Positions 8,136-16,392 of a stretch of DNA of 64,000 nucleotides are shown in pieces. The stretch covers positions 1 to 64,000 of the forward strand of contig NZ_AVPG01000004.1 of the NCBI RefSeq assembly GCF_000775615.1, read 5' to 3'. Each line of letters starts with the position of its first letter. Position 1 is the stretch's first letter. This stretch comes from Pontibacillus litoralis JSM 072002 (GTDB lineage Bacteria > Bacillota > Bacilli > Bacillales > BH030062). The translations under genes and the position numbers were made by a program. The notes under the pieces are model-generated. The model worked only from the letters and a program-made list of their open reading frames with translations, made no database searches and had not been told where the DNA came from.

Positions 8136-8384
8136 CTAATTGACGCTATGCAGTGAAATGAGTTCATAAACAATGACAGTTTTTTGGTTCGACCAAGTTA
8201 ATTCGACGATTTTTGCTATACCTGTTTGTTCGGATTCCTTCATTCGTTTCATCTCTATAGACTGATCAACCGGAAATAACGTGTATCCAGGAAGTTCTAA
8301 TGTAAATAGATTATCCTTTTCTCCAACACGTTGTTCCTTTCCTTCTGTAATGACTACCCATTGCATAATAAGTGGCATTGACAT
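8136..8384 (-). CDS. DUF2584 family protein
   Basis: 82 residues. The layout (start MSMPLIMQWVVITEG, middle GYTLFPVDQ, end VYELISLHSVN) matches the small Bacillaceae DUF2584 family. It is probably a beta-rich cytosolic protein of unknown role. A GGAGGGGAG ribosome site precedes the ATG. It lies upstream of the ung region and downstream of sbcC on the same strand, with gaps suggesting separate transcription. Confidence 0.7.
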   Translation of the reverse strand: MSMPLIMQWVVITEGKEQRVGEKDNLFTLELPGYTLFPVDQSIEMKRMKESEQTGIAKIVELTWSNQKTVIVYELISLHSVN

Positions 8385-8468
8385 GTATTCTCCCCTCCAT
8401 CTCTTTCCTTCATCGTACTGTACAACTAGCTTGTTCGCAACTCTGATGTTGATATTTATTTACAACAA

Positions 8469-11400
8469 TCAACCAAATGTAAATGCACACGTAGATCCTT
8501 GTGGAGAAGGGGTTATTTCCAATTTCGCCTGGATTTCCTGTTTTAACTGCGGAACATGGGAAATAATCCCTAGCAAACGATTTCCTTCCTGTAAATCCTT
8601 TAAACAGCTGATTGCTTGTTCTAAAGACTTTTCATCTAATGTGCCAAAGCCTTCATCAATAAACAACGTGTCTAATTGAATGCCTCCCGCTTGCGCTTGA
8701 ACAACATCTGACATACCGAGTGCCAAACTTAAAGATGCTTTAAAGCCTTCCCCACCTGACAATGTTTTGACAGAGCGCTTTTGACCTGTATAATGATCTA
8801 ACACTTCTAAATCAAGTCCACTCTGCGCTCCTCCTTTTGCACGTTCATGACTACGCTGTAATTGATAGCGATGTTCAGTCATTTGATCTAATCGCATATT
8901 CGCTTGAATGATAATTTCATCCAAAAATGCGGACAATACATAGCGTTCAAAGGATAATTTATGGGCATTATCTCCTTTTGCTAATTGAGCTAATTCCCCT
9001 ACATAATAATACGTTTCCTCTAACGTTTCTCTTTCAGCTATTAAGTCTTGTAAACGCACTAAAATACGTTGATGCTCTTGAATTCGCATGGATAGTTGTT
9101 GTTGCTGTTCCGTTATTTGCTCGATTTGTTGTTCTAATTGCTTTAGCCTTGTTTCCTGTTCGGTTACATCAGGGCGTTGTTCGTTACGCAGTTGCTCCGA
9201 TAATTTCTCATACGTTGTTTTTACTGTTTGTAGATTCGTATAAAAATGCTCGATTTCCTTTTTGAATTGATTGATCGTATCCTCTGGTAATAAAGCTGTT
9301 TTGTAGGCTTCAGTCGTTTCAAAACCAGCTTGTTTGCACGCATTGACAAACGCATGAACCGCTTTTGTTTCTTTTTCCTTTGTTTCCTGTACATATGCTG
9401 TTTGCTGATTCACTTCTACTTCTAGCTTTTGTGTTTGTTGTCGCTGTTCTTCATACTGTTCGTTTAGCTGCTCCACCCTAGCGATCCACTTTTTATAACG
9501 TACTTCCTCTCGTTCAATTTTTTCGGTTAACGTTTCGACATCTTGAGCACTATCTGCTAGCTCTGACTGAATATGGTTACATTTCGTTTCCGTTGCAACA
9601 TAGTGATGATGCACCTTTTGAAGCTTTTGTTGTTCAAGTGTTGCTTGTTCTTCAATCTTCTTCAACGCTTGTTGCATCTGTTCTACTTGCTTTGCTTGTT
9701 GCTCCATTTTCTTTATATCGTTATTCAATTGAATGGTTTGTACACGTAATTGCTCTTTTAATTGTTGAACAGACACTAAATCTTTATTTTCTAAAGAAGT
9801 TGTTTCCGTTAACATACTCAGCGATTTATCCAGCCCTTCTTGTAATTGATCCACATATTGGCGCTGGGATTGACCACTAGACTTAACATCGATGAACTTG
9901 TTTTCTTGAAGCTTTAATTGTTGTTCAGCTTGGTTTAATTGCTCTTTGGCAGCTTGGATGGCATCTTCTGATACAAATAATTCGGTATGTTTTGCTTTAC
10001 TAGGATGCTCTAGAGAACCACATACAGGACAGGATTCTCCTGCATGCAGTTGACTAGCTAACTGGACAGCTTGCTGTTGTTTTTGTTCTTGCTCTAATTT
10101 GTTAACTTTAAGTTGCGTGCGTTCTACTTGTTGCTTTTGCTGTTCATATGCTTCGGCAACGTGCTGGTAACTCACACGCATACTTGCAAGCTTTTGCTTT
10201 TCTTCGTTCCATCTCGACCATTGTTCTATCACTTTTTGAACGTCTTTTTCCTTCGATTCACAATCATAGTATTGCTTATGTAATTGTTGCGAATCCGATG
10301 TCGCCTTGGATAATTGTTGGATTTCTTCTTGATAACGGGCACGTTGTTGCACTAACGCATCTACATGTTGTTGTTGCTGTTCTTTCTGCTTTCCGAGTTG
10401 TTCCCTATCTCTTTGCAATTGCTGAAAATCGCTAAGCTTCTGTAAATCTTCTTTACTACGAGTAATCCATTGCTTCATCTGTTCGCGCTTTTCTTTCTGT
10501 TTCACCTCTTCATCATAGTCTTTTTTTATCGTCGTATACCTATCCGTTGCTTTCGTGTAATCCGTTTGCTTACGTTGAAGCCGCTCGGATTGCATTTGCA
10601 TTTCTTGCTTCATACGAATAGCGTTTTCTTCATATGGACGTACGTTCCTCGCTTGTTCCGCCAAAAGCAGTACGGATTTCTTCTTTGCCATTTCCTTTTC
10701 TTGCTGCTGTAATGAGTGCAGCAATTGCTGTTTTTCGTGTAACTCTTTAAACCGATCTTGCAATTGTTTTTGCTGATACCACTTCTCTAATTCTTTCTTA
10801 TGAGTTTCACGTTTATGTTGAACAGACTGTTTCACTTCCTTTAAACGATTCTGCTCATTCATAACTTGTTCCTTTAGCTGTTCGAATACCTTTTTACTCG
10901 TTGTTACTTGTTCTTTTTGCTCTTCAGACCAGTCTAACTTCTCTATTTCAACCGCTTCGGCATAGTCCAATTGCTTCAACTGCTCTACCAATTGTTTTGC
11001 CTTATCATTCAATTTTCCCGTTACATGGTCGTATATGTAGGTACGGAAAATACGCTGTAATATTTGTTCTCTCTCTTTACTATTTTCTGAAATAAGCTTA
11101 CGAAATTCACCTTGAGGAATCATAATCATCTTGCGAAACTGTTCATAATCCAAATGTAAAATACTTTCAATCGTCTCATTGACATCTTTCACCTTTGAAG
11201 CGAGTAATTCTGCATGTTCCCCTGATACTTTGTATAACTCCACTTTAGGTGGTTGTTCTGTAAACCCGTCTCCACGAGCTTTCTTTTTTAATTGCTTTGG
11301 GGCACGTATTACTTCATATTGATGTTCTTTTACAGCGAACCGAAAGCGTACTTCTGTTAATTGACCTTCTTCTGCAAAATGACTCCTTAACGTGTCATGC

Positions 11401-11585
11401 TCTCGATCATTCCCACTCGCTCTACCGTACAAAGCGTACACAATCGCATCAAACACACTCGTTTTTCCTGCTCCAGTTGGTCCGGTAATAAGAAAAATAG
11501 TTTCATAGCCTAATTGAGTAAAATCAATGAATTGCTTCTCTTTATATGGGCCAAAAGCTTGCAACGTTAATGAAATAGCGCGCAT
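8469..11585 (-). CDS. sbcC: Exonuclease SbcC, SMC-like ATPase subunit
   Basis: 1038 residues. The Walker A motif GPTGAGKT lies at 35-42. Two very long Gln/Glu/Lys-rich coiled coils (about 180-500 and 530-880) flank the zinc hook CPVCG near residue 518. The ABC signature KTLSGGEGF is followed by Walker B TLFIDEGFGTLD near the C-terminus. With SbcD (Mre11) it forms the SbcCD/Rad50-Mre11 complex that cleaves hairpins and protein-blocked DNA ends. It starts one base after the sbcD stop, so the two are translationally linked. Coiled-coil codon use is CAA/CAG-heavy and produces many spurious antisense ORFs. Confidence 0.95.
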   Translation of the reverse strand: MRAISLTLQAFGPYKEKQFIDFTQLGYETIFLITGPTGAGKTSVFDAIVYALYGRASGNDREHDTLRSHFAEEGQLTEVRFRFAVKEHQYEVIRAPKQLKKKARGDGFTEQPPKVELYKVSGEHAELLASKVKDVNETIESILHLDYEQFRKMIMIPQGEFRKLISENSKEREQILQRIFRTYIYDHVTGKLNDKAKQLVEQLKQLDYAEAVEIEKLDWSEEQKEQVTTSKKVFEQLKEQVMNEQNRLKEVKQSVQHKRETHKKELEKWYQQKQLQDRFKELHEKQQLLHSLQQQEKEMAKKKSVLLLAEQARNVRPYEENAIRMKQEMQMQSERLQRKQTDYTKATDRYTTIKKDYDEEVKQKEKREQMKQWITRSKEDLQKLSDFQQLQRDREQLGKQKEQQQQHVDALVQQRARYQEEIQQLSKATSDSQQLHKQYYDCESKEKDVQKVIEQWSRWNEEKQKLASMRVSYQHVAEAYEQQKQQVERTQLKVNKLEQEQKQQQAVQLASQLHAGESCPVCGSLEHPSKAKHTELFVSEDAIQAAKEQLNQAEQQLKLQENKFIDVKSSGQSQRQYVDQLQEGLDKSLSMLTETTSLENKDLVSVQQLKEQLRVQTIQLNNDIKKMEQQAKQVEQMQQALKKIEEQATLEQQKLQKVHHHYVATETKCNHIQSELADSAQDVETLTEKIEREEVRYKKWIARVEQLNEQYEEQRQQTQKLEVEVNQQTAYVQETKEKETKAVHAFVNACKQAGFETTEAYKTALLPEDTINQFKKEIEHFYTNLQTVKTTYEKLSEQLRNEQRPDVTEQETRLKQLEQQIEQITEQQQQLSMRIQEHQRILVRLQDLIAERETLEETYYYVGELAQLAKGDNAHKLSFERYVLSAFLDEIIIQANMRLDQMTEHRYQLQRSHERAKGGAQSGLDLEVLDHYTGQKRSVKTLSGGEGFKASLSLALGMSDVVQAQAGGIQLDTLFIDEGFGTLDEKSLEQAISCLKDLQEGNRLLGIISHVPQLKQEIQAKLEITPSPQGSTCAFTFG

Positions 11586-11586
11586 A

Positions 11587-12738
11587 TTATTGATTCCTTT
11601 CTTCTTGAATTAATTCATGAATTACTTGGTCAACGTACGATTTTCGGGTTTCGTCTAATTCCACACCTTTAACAGCTTCATAAAACGATCGAAACAAATC
11701 CAAATGAGACATTTGCTTTCGATCTTGTAATTTTTGTAGCTGTTGCTGTTTATACTCTCCTAAAAATCCAACTCGTTCTAAGCTCAACACATTCGGAAAT
11801 ACTTTTCGTAGTTTGCCCATAGGATCCAATAACTGCCCTTCATCTAACAGACGTATATGTAAATAATCCTCCATTCCTTCTTCTTCCGTTTCTAATAATT
11901 CCTTTAAATAACCTTCTTTCACTCGCATGTCTCGCTTAGGAATAAGCTGTTTCTTTTCTATGCTTTCTACACCATTCTTATCTAAATGAATCAAACAAAC
12001 ACCTTTATGATGATTAGCCTCCGAAAAGGAATACTTCAGAAGAGAACCCGCATAACGTATGTGATCATGTTTGACTTTCTGTGGTTGATGTAAGTGCCCG
12101 AGAGCAACGTAATCAAAACCAGCGAATAACTCCGCATCAATGTATGGAGTTCCACCTATCATTGACAAACGTTCTTCTGAATCACAATCCATTCCACCAG
12201 CTAAAAACGCATGCGCTACTAGTATATGTCGGGCGCTTTTATCCATTGTTTGATTAATTCGATGGATGACTGCCTCCATCGCTTCTTGATGCGATTGAAT
12301 GGATTCATCAGCAAGAGCGATTCTGGCATCCGCAGGTTCCATATAAGGAATTAAATAAAAATGAACGGCTCCAAATTCATCTTGTAATGTTACTGGCTTC
12401 CAAGCATCTTGCAAGTGAGTTTGTAAATAAAATTGCTGTCTGCGAAACATTTCACTTCCAAAGTTCAAACGATCAGGGCTATCATGATTCCCACTAATTG
12501 CTAATACAGGTATGTTTAAATCATAAATAATACTCGTTAACGTTTGATTGAATAACTCGACAGCTTCTTTCGGTGGCACAGCTCGATCGTATAAGTCACC
12601 CGCAATGATGATGGCATCCGGACTTTCTTGCTTGATCAATTGCTTCATTTGCTCTAATATGTATTGCTGATCTTCTGTCATATGTAATTGGTGTACAAGC
12701 TTTCCTAAATGCCAATCAGCTGTATGCATGAGCTTCAT
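11587..12738 (-). CDS. sbcD: Exonuclease SbcD, Mre11-type nuclease subunit
   Basis: 383 residues. Metallophosphoesterase motifs are in order: HTADWHLG (5-12), AGDLYDR (about 46-52), SGNHDSPDR (about 81-89), LVAHAF (about 170) and ALGHLHQP (about 210), which together bind two Mn ions. It is the nuclease partner of SbcC. The ATG follows ATGGAGGCGAT. The B. subtilis sbcCD locus follows addAB; here no addA or addB is present in the window. The upstream 430 bp contain no LexA box of their own near this start. Confidence 0.95.
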   Translation of the reverse strand: MKLMHTADWHLGKLVHQLHMTEDQQYILEQMKQLIKQESPDAIIIAGDLYDRAVPPKEAVELFNQTLTSIIYDLNIPVLAISGNHDSPDRLNFGSEMFRRQQFYLQTHLQDAWKPVTLQDEFGAVHFYLIPYMEPADARIALADESIQSHQEAMEAVIHRINQTMDKSARHILVAHAFLAGGMDCDSEERLSMIGGTPYIDAELFAGFDYVALGHLHQPQKVKHDHIRYAGSLLKYSFSEANHHKGVCLIHLDKNGVESIEKKQLIPKRDMRVKEGYLKELLETEEEGMEDYLHIRLLDEGQLLDPMGKLRKVFPNVLSLERVGFLGEYKQQQLQKLQDRKQMSHLDLFRSFYEAVKGVELDETRKSYVDQVIHELIQEERNQ

Positions 12739-12916
12739 TTTTTATCGCCTCCATCAAATTTCTTTATAAATACGCACTTATTCACATATGTCGTTCAATA
12801 TACGTTTGAGCGGGGTGCTGTTACGTGTTTTGATTCTTTACATTTGAATATTTATATAAACTATATCTATACGAATCTTATCAAAAAACGGACATAAGAG
12901 CCAATCAATGTGTATT

Positions 12917-13104
12917 TCAAGACCTCTGCACTGCTAGAATATTGTCTAACGTAAAAGTTCTCTTTTGTTTACGTAAGTAACAATAGGCGTATACGCATAA
13001 ATTATCCCATGAGTACACTTTAATATTCGCTTCGTAAACGCCCTAGAACCTGCCACATACATGATTTCAATTCGTTGATGTTGTTCTCATGTACTTGTAT
13101 TCAT
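12917..13104 (-). pseudogene. Broken small WYL-domain protein
   Basis: The minus strand has a promoter (TATAAT 13131-13126), a strong AGGAGG (13119-13114) and an ATG at 13104, but the reading frame stops at codon 6 (TGA). The same frame then reads QRIEIMYVAGSRAFTKRILK; after the AAA run at about 13018-13021 the coding signal moves to another frame and continues VYSWDNLCVYAYCYLRKQ, then KRTFTLDNILAVQ and a TGA at 12919. AYCYLR..KRTFTLDNIL is the hallmark of the short (about 60-70 aa) WYL-domain proteins of Bacillaceae. One lost A plus one nonsense change would explain the damage. Annotation as a pseudogene is an inference; a sequencing error could explain one lesion but not easily both. Confidence 0.65.
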
Positions 13105-13125
13105 TCCATATCGCCTCCTAACAAC

Positions 13126-13184
13126 ATTATACACGAACATTTGTTCTTTTTCTATTGAATTAAGAACGAATGTTCGTGTATAAT
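13126..13184. promoter_or_regulatory. Divergent SOS promoter with two LexA boxes
   Basis: Two GAAC-N4-GTTC boxes (13135-13146 and 13164-13175) lie in inverted orientation. Read outward, each matches the B. subtilis LexA consensus CGAACRNRYGTTYG at all but the first base, and each runs directly into GTGTATAAT. The -10 hexamers are at 13131-13126 (minus) and 13179-13184 (plus); the plus -35 is TTGAAT at 13155-13160, 18 bp away. The two arms are the same 22-bp sequence with one difference, so the region is an inverted duplication. It serves the YolD-like gene and the broken WYL gene. Confidence 0.85.
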
Positions 13185-13205
13185 AACAAGCAAGGAGGTG
13201 TTATC

Positions 13206-13532
13206 ATGTCGCTGAAAGATCGCGGTACTATAAAATGGACATCTTTAATGCTACCAGAGCACGTTTCAATGCTACGAAATATATGGGAAGAAGAACAACA
13301 ACACCCTCTCCCATCATTTGATGAACAAAAATTAGCAGAAATGAATCACACCATAATGTCAGCGTACCACCAACAGCAGTCCGTTACCTTCATATCGTGC
13401 CAAAATGGTAATCCACGCCAATACACTGGAATCATTACACAATTAGACGAGAAACAATCAACGATTCGATTACGCACCATTCATCAGGAATATATAACCA
13501 TTCCATTGCACACAATTACACAGATCAACTAA
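13206..13532 (+). CDS. YolD-like family protein
   Basis: 108 residues from the ATG at 13206, which has CAAGGAGGTG upstream; an in-frame start at 13170 lies inside the LexA box and is rejected. The N-terminus MSLKDRGTIKWTSLMLPEH and the ending RLRTIHQEYITIPLHTI fit the YolD-like family (PF08863). In Bacillus such genes often sit beside error-prone Y-family polymerase genes (UvrX type) and belong to the SOS response. Here the LexA boxes agree with SOS control, but no polymerase gene follows. Molecular function is unknown. Confidence 0.85.
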   Translation: MSLKDRGTIKWTSLMLPEHVSMLRNIWEEEQQHPLPSFDEQKLAEMNHTIMSAYHQQQSVTFISCQNGNPRQYTGIITQLDEKQSTIRLRTIHQEYITIPLHTITQIN

Positions 13533-13538
13533 ATATAA

Positions 13539-13581
13539 AGAAAGAGCATCGACCTATATAAAATAGATGGATGCTCTTTCT
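13539..13581. terminator. Bidirectional terminator between yolD-like gene and yozE
   Basis: AGAAAGAGCATC (13539-13550) is mirrored perfectly by GATGCTCTTTCT (13570-13581). It lies between two convergent stops, so it probably serves both. Confidence 0.75.
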
Positions 13582-13589
13582 ACCCTTCA

Positions 13590-13808
13590 TCATTCTCTTT
13601 CCTGTTCATACTGTTCCCATACATAATCGAAAGTCCGAAGAGCGGAAGCAAACGGTGAATGCTCTTCTAAATAACGGCTAATTTCCTCATACGAATCAGA
13701 ATACTTCGGAAAATCATGCTCTTGGAACATCCATTCAGCAAGTTGGCTTTGCTCATCAGCCTCTATCTTTCCTCTATAGGACATCATAAATTGATAAAAT
13801 GACTTCAC
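13590..13808 (-). CDS. yozE: YozE family protein
   Basis: 72 residues using the GTG at 13808 (MKSFYQFMMSYRG), which has CGGAGGG nine bases upstream; a longer frame to 13844 adds a Cys/Gly-rich stretch not seen in the family. The pattern FPKYSDSYEEISRYLE and the ending FDYVWEQY matches YozE, a small SAM-like helical fold of unknown function conserved in Bacillales and Lactobacillales. It lies just downstream of tatC on the same strand. Confidence 0.85.
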   Translation of the reverse strand: MKSFYQFMMSYRGKIEADEQSQLAEWMFQEHDFPKYSDSYEEISRYLEEHSPFASALRTFDYVWEQYEQERE

Positions 13809-13851
13809 TTTAACGAACCCTCCGGTACACATTGTTTCTTCCAAAGCTCAT

Positions 13852-14610
13852 CTATTTACCTTCTTCCGACTGATAAAATTGTTCCATCTTTTTATCCCTT
13901 TTACGTTGCACAATAACAGAACAAGTGATGGCAATTTCGTAAAGAATAATTAAAGGAGCTGCTACAACGAGCTGTAGAATGAAATCTGGTGGAGAAATCA
14001 TCGTTCCAATAATCACCAAAATGAAGTAGGCATACTTTCTCGATTTCTTAAGAAAATTCGGATGAACGATACCTAAACTCGTTAAAAACATAACGAACAC
14101 AGGTATTTCAAAAAACACAGCAAATGGTAACGTTACACGGATTAGAAAACGGAAATACTTCTCAACCGTGAACATCGTTTCAAACATACCTTCTCCTAAA
14201 TTAACGAGAAAATGAAAAATAAGCGGCTCAATTAAAAAATAACCGAAAGCCAATCCCCCAATAAAGAGGAAAAACATAGCTGGTATGTAACTCAATGTAA
14301 CTTTTTGTTCTTTAGATGAAAGCGCTGGTTTAACAAATAACCATATTTGCAGCGTCATAACAGGAAGTGTTCCAATGATACCGACGAAAGTCGCTAAAGT
14401 GATGTAAATCCATAAAATATCAAAAGGTCCTAATACCGTTAATTCATACCCAACGTTACTTACAAAATAATTATAGATTTCTTCTACAAACACAAATCCA
14501 AGAATAAAGAAGAGAACAAAAGCAGCAATGGTCCAAATAATTCGGGAACGCAGCTCTTCTAAATGTTCTGTAACTTGCATTTCTTGATCATTGTTCTGCT
14601 CTTTGGACAT
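13852..14610 (-). CDS. tatC: Twin-arginine translocase subunit TatC
   Basis: About 252 residues from the ATG at 14610 (MSKEQNND), preceded by GGGGGTGGG. Family signatures visible are HLEELRSRIIW at the N-terminus, six hydrophobic segments, FVKPALSSKEQK in the first cytoplasmic loop and an RKYAYFILVIIGTMISPPD segment. TatC is the receptor for twin-arginine signal peptides in the membrane. Two tatA genes lie immediately upstream, but a hairpin with a T-rich tail between tatA and tatC suggests partly separate expression. Confidence 0.95.
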   Translation of the reverse strand: MSKEQNNDQEMQVTEHLEELRSRIIWTIAAFVLFFILGFVFVEEIYNYFVSNVGYELTVLGPFDILWIYITLATFVGIIGTLPVMTLQIWLFVKPALSSKEQKVTLSYIPAMFFLFIGGLAFGYFLIEPLIFHFLVNLGEGMFETMFTVEKYFRFLIRVTLPFAVFFEIPVFVMFLTSLGIVHPNFLKKSRKYAYFILVIIGTMISPPDFILQLVVAAPLIILYEIAITCSVIVQRKRDKKMEQFYQSEEGK

Positions 14611-14696
14611 ACTCCCACCCCCTCTAACCAAATGAAGATGATATTCAATATGTATGACGACATTCTATGAAGAAACAGCACATAAGTGAAAAGAAA

Positions 14697-14727
14697 GAAG
14701 ATGCAAGAATGAATCTCTTACATCTTC
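14697..14727 (-). terminator. Hairpin between tatA and tatC
   Basis: Read on the minus strand, GAAGATG (14727-14721) pairs with CATCTTC (14703-14697), with an inner AAGA/TCTT extension, followed by TTTCTTTTC. It probably ends or attenuates the tatA transcript before tatC. Confidence 0.6.
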
Positions 14728-14740
14728 CTACCAAATAGGA

Positions 14741-14941
14741 TTATGCGTTTTTGTTCTGTTCTTTCGTATGATCTAGTTTACGGTCATCTGCATTAGAACC
14801 ATTATCTGTCGTTGCTTTTTTAAACTCTTTTAACGAAGACCCGAAAGCTTTTCCTATTTCCGGCAACTTTGAAGGGCCGAAAATAACAAGCGCGATGACT
14901 AAAATAAGAATCAACCCTGGCATGCCAATATTAGGTATCAT
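14741..14941 (-). CDS. tatA: TatA/TatE family translocase component (copy 2)
   Basis: 66 residues from the ATG at 14941 ([10 protein letters not shown]), chosen because TTGGAGTG lies six bases upstream. It shows the usual TatA layout: a short N-terminus, one membrane helix ([12 protein letters not shown]), the hinge [14 protein letters not shown], an amphipathic helix ([12 protein letters not shown]) and a charged tail. TatA forms the export channel with TatC. It closely resembles the copy directly upstream, suggesting local duplication; sequence differences in the tail suggest different partner or cargo preference, which is inferred. Confidence 0.92.
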   Translation of the reverse strand: MIPNIGMPGLILILVIALVIFGPSKLPEIGKAFGSSLKEFKKATTDNGSNADDRKLDHTKEQNKNA

Positions 14942-14976
14942 ACGTATCACTCCAATTGTTTCATTCATCTTACATT

Positions 14977-15192
14977 TTATGATTTAGTTGTATAATTTTG
15001 ATTTGTAACGATTTCTTTCGCTTCTTTCACTTCATCTGTTACATCACTTGTTAATTCACGAGTTGAACGTTTAAATTCCTTTAATGTTTGACCTGTAGCT
15101 TTTCCAAGTTCAGGCAATTTACTCGGCCCAAAAATAATTAGCGCAATAGCAAGGATTAAAATTAATCCTGGAATCCCCATCGTCGATAACAT
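14977..15192 (-). CDS. tatA: TatA/TatE family translocase component (copy 1)
   Basis: 71 residues from the ATG at 15192 ([10 protein letters not shown]), preceded by AGGGTGGGTG; upstream in-frame residues to 15237 lack family similarity. The membrane helix [12 protein letters not shown] is followed by [20 protein letters not shown] and a charged tail. It lies 35 bp before the second tatA, downstream of mobA on the same strand. With tatC it forms a complete minimal Tat system of the Gram-positive TatAC type. Confidence 0.92.
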   Translation of the reverse strand: MLSTMGIPGLILILAIALIIFGPSKLPELGKATGQTLKEFKRSTRELTSDVTDEVKEAKEIVTNQNYTTKS

Positions 15193-15298
15193 ATGTTCAC
15201 CCACCCTTCGTCCAAGGATTGTGTTTGTACGTAACATTTCAAGCTTTCTTAATTGATTGTAAGCCTTTTATCACTGTTTGTCTATGGGAGAAGCAAAA

Positions 15299-15877
15299 TC
15301 AATTCGACGTTTTTTTCCATTTTTCAAATTGCTCTGGCGTATTGAGATTAATGAAATGTTCCTCAACAAATGGTATAGCATGTATGTGATCAACAGGAAC
15401 ATACAACGTCGACACTTTTTGTAATAAATCCTTCATTCTTAACTTTTCACGCTTTAATAGAGCAAGGATTGTTGAATAACAAGAGCAATGATACATTCCG
15501 CTTAATGGATGAATCCGTCCTTGAAACGTTGGCACGACAGCTTGAAAGCTACTCGATCTTTTTTGCAATTCATCATATACCTCACGTTTTATAAAAGGAG
15601 TATCACAAGCGGAAACGATCATCCATTCCTCCTCAGAATGAAAGAAGCCACTTTCTAATGCTGCCAATGGTCCGAAGCCTAGAAACCGATCCGTAATTAT
15701 TGGATAGTCTAACCATGAATAGCATTCAGGCTCATTGGTAGCGATACATATATTTTTTGTTACAAGCTCTAGTTCCTTCACAACCCTTTGAATCATCGGA
15801 ATGCCATCGATAGACAGTAGTGCTTTATTTTCTCCCATCCGCCTTGATGCGCCACCAGCTAACAATAAAGCTTGCAT
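15299..15877 (-). CDS. mobA: Molybdenum cofactor guanylyltransferase
   Basis: 192 residues. The nucleotidyltransferase signature LLLAGGASRRMGENKALL is at the N-terminus, and SACDTPFI (about 95) holds the metal-binding Asp. MobA attaches GMP to Mo-molybdopterin to make the bis-MGD cofactor of DMSO-reductase-family enzymes. It lies 15 bp downstream of dfrA and upstream of tatA. Since many bis-MGD enzymes leave by the Tat route, the neighbourhood is functionally coherent, but no molybdoenzyme gene is in the window. Confidence 0.9.
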   Translation of the reverse strand: MQALLLAGGASRRMGENKALLSIDGIPMIQRVVKELELVTKNICIATNEPECYSWLDYPIITDRFLGFGPLAALESGFFHSEEEWMIVSACDTPFIKREVYDELQKRSSSFQAVVPTFQGRIHPLSGMYHCSCYSTILALLKREKLRMKDLLQKVSTLYVPVDHIHAIPFVEEHFINLNTPEQFEKWKKTSN

Positions 15878-15892
15878 ATCATCACGCCTTCT

Positions 15893-16381
15893 TTACTTTT
15901 TATCGTATTGACAAAAGTAATAATCATACGGATTTTTGTCATTTTTTAATCCTTGTTCTTTTTTCGTTAACGTCCATTCTTTCTCATTAAAGGAAGGAAA
16001 ATACGTATCCCCTGTAAAGCTCTCATCAATAAGCGTAATATACATGCGGTCTGCATAAGGTAACATTTGCTTAAACAAATGACTACCACCAATGACAAAC
16101 CACTCTATATGAGGTTCCTCCTTATTCCACTTATGAATTTGTTCCACATCATGTATGACCGTACAGCCTTCTGCTTCATAATCTGGATTTGTCGTCACGA
16201 TTACATTATGTCGATTTGGCAAGGCACCATTCATCGATTCAAACGTTTTACGTCCCATTATAATCGTGTTTCCTGTTGTCTTTTGTTTAAAGAACTTCAG
16301 ATCTTCTGACAAGCGCCAAGGTAAGTCATTATCTTTACCAATCACGCGATTTTGGTCCATCGCTACAATAAAAGAAATCAT
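15893..16381 (-). CDS. dfrA: Dihydrofolate reductase
   Basis: 162 residues. The N-terminus MISFIVAMDQNRVIGKDNDLPWRLSEDLKFFKQ, seen here in parts such as VIGKDNDLPWRL, and the NADPH-binding TIIMGRKTFES and FVIGGSHLFKQ motifs are typical. It regenerates tetrahydrofolate from the dihydrofolate produced by thymidylate synthase, whose gene lies 11 bp upstream in the same operon. Confidence 0.97.
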   Translation of the reverse strand: MISFIVAMDQNRVIGKDNDLPWRLSEDLKFFKQKTTGNTIIMGRKTFESMNGALPNRHNVIVTTNPDYEAEGCTVIHDVEQIHKWNKEEPHIEWFVIGGSHLFKQMLPYADRMYITLIDESFTGDTYFPSFNEKEWTLTKKEQGLKNDKNPYDYYFCQYDKK

Positions 16382-16392
16382 CGTCTTCCTCC

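Noticed and set aside
8927-11488. Several plus-strand ORFs of 60-110 codons inside sbcC
   Set aside because: They are antisense shadows of the Gln/Glu/Lys-rich coiled-coil coding sequence, Leu/Phe/Val-rich and without ribosome sites.
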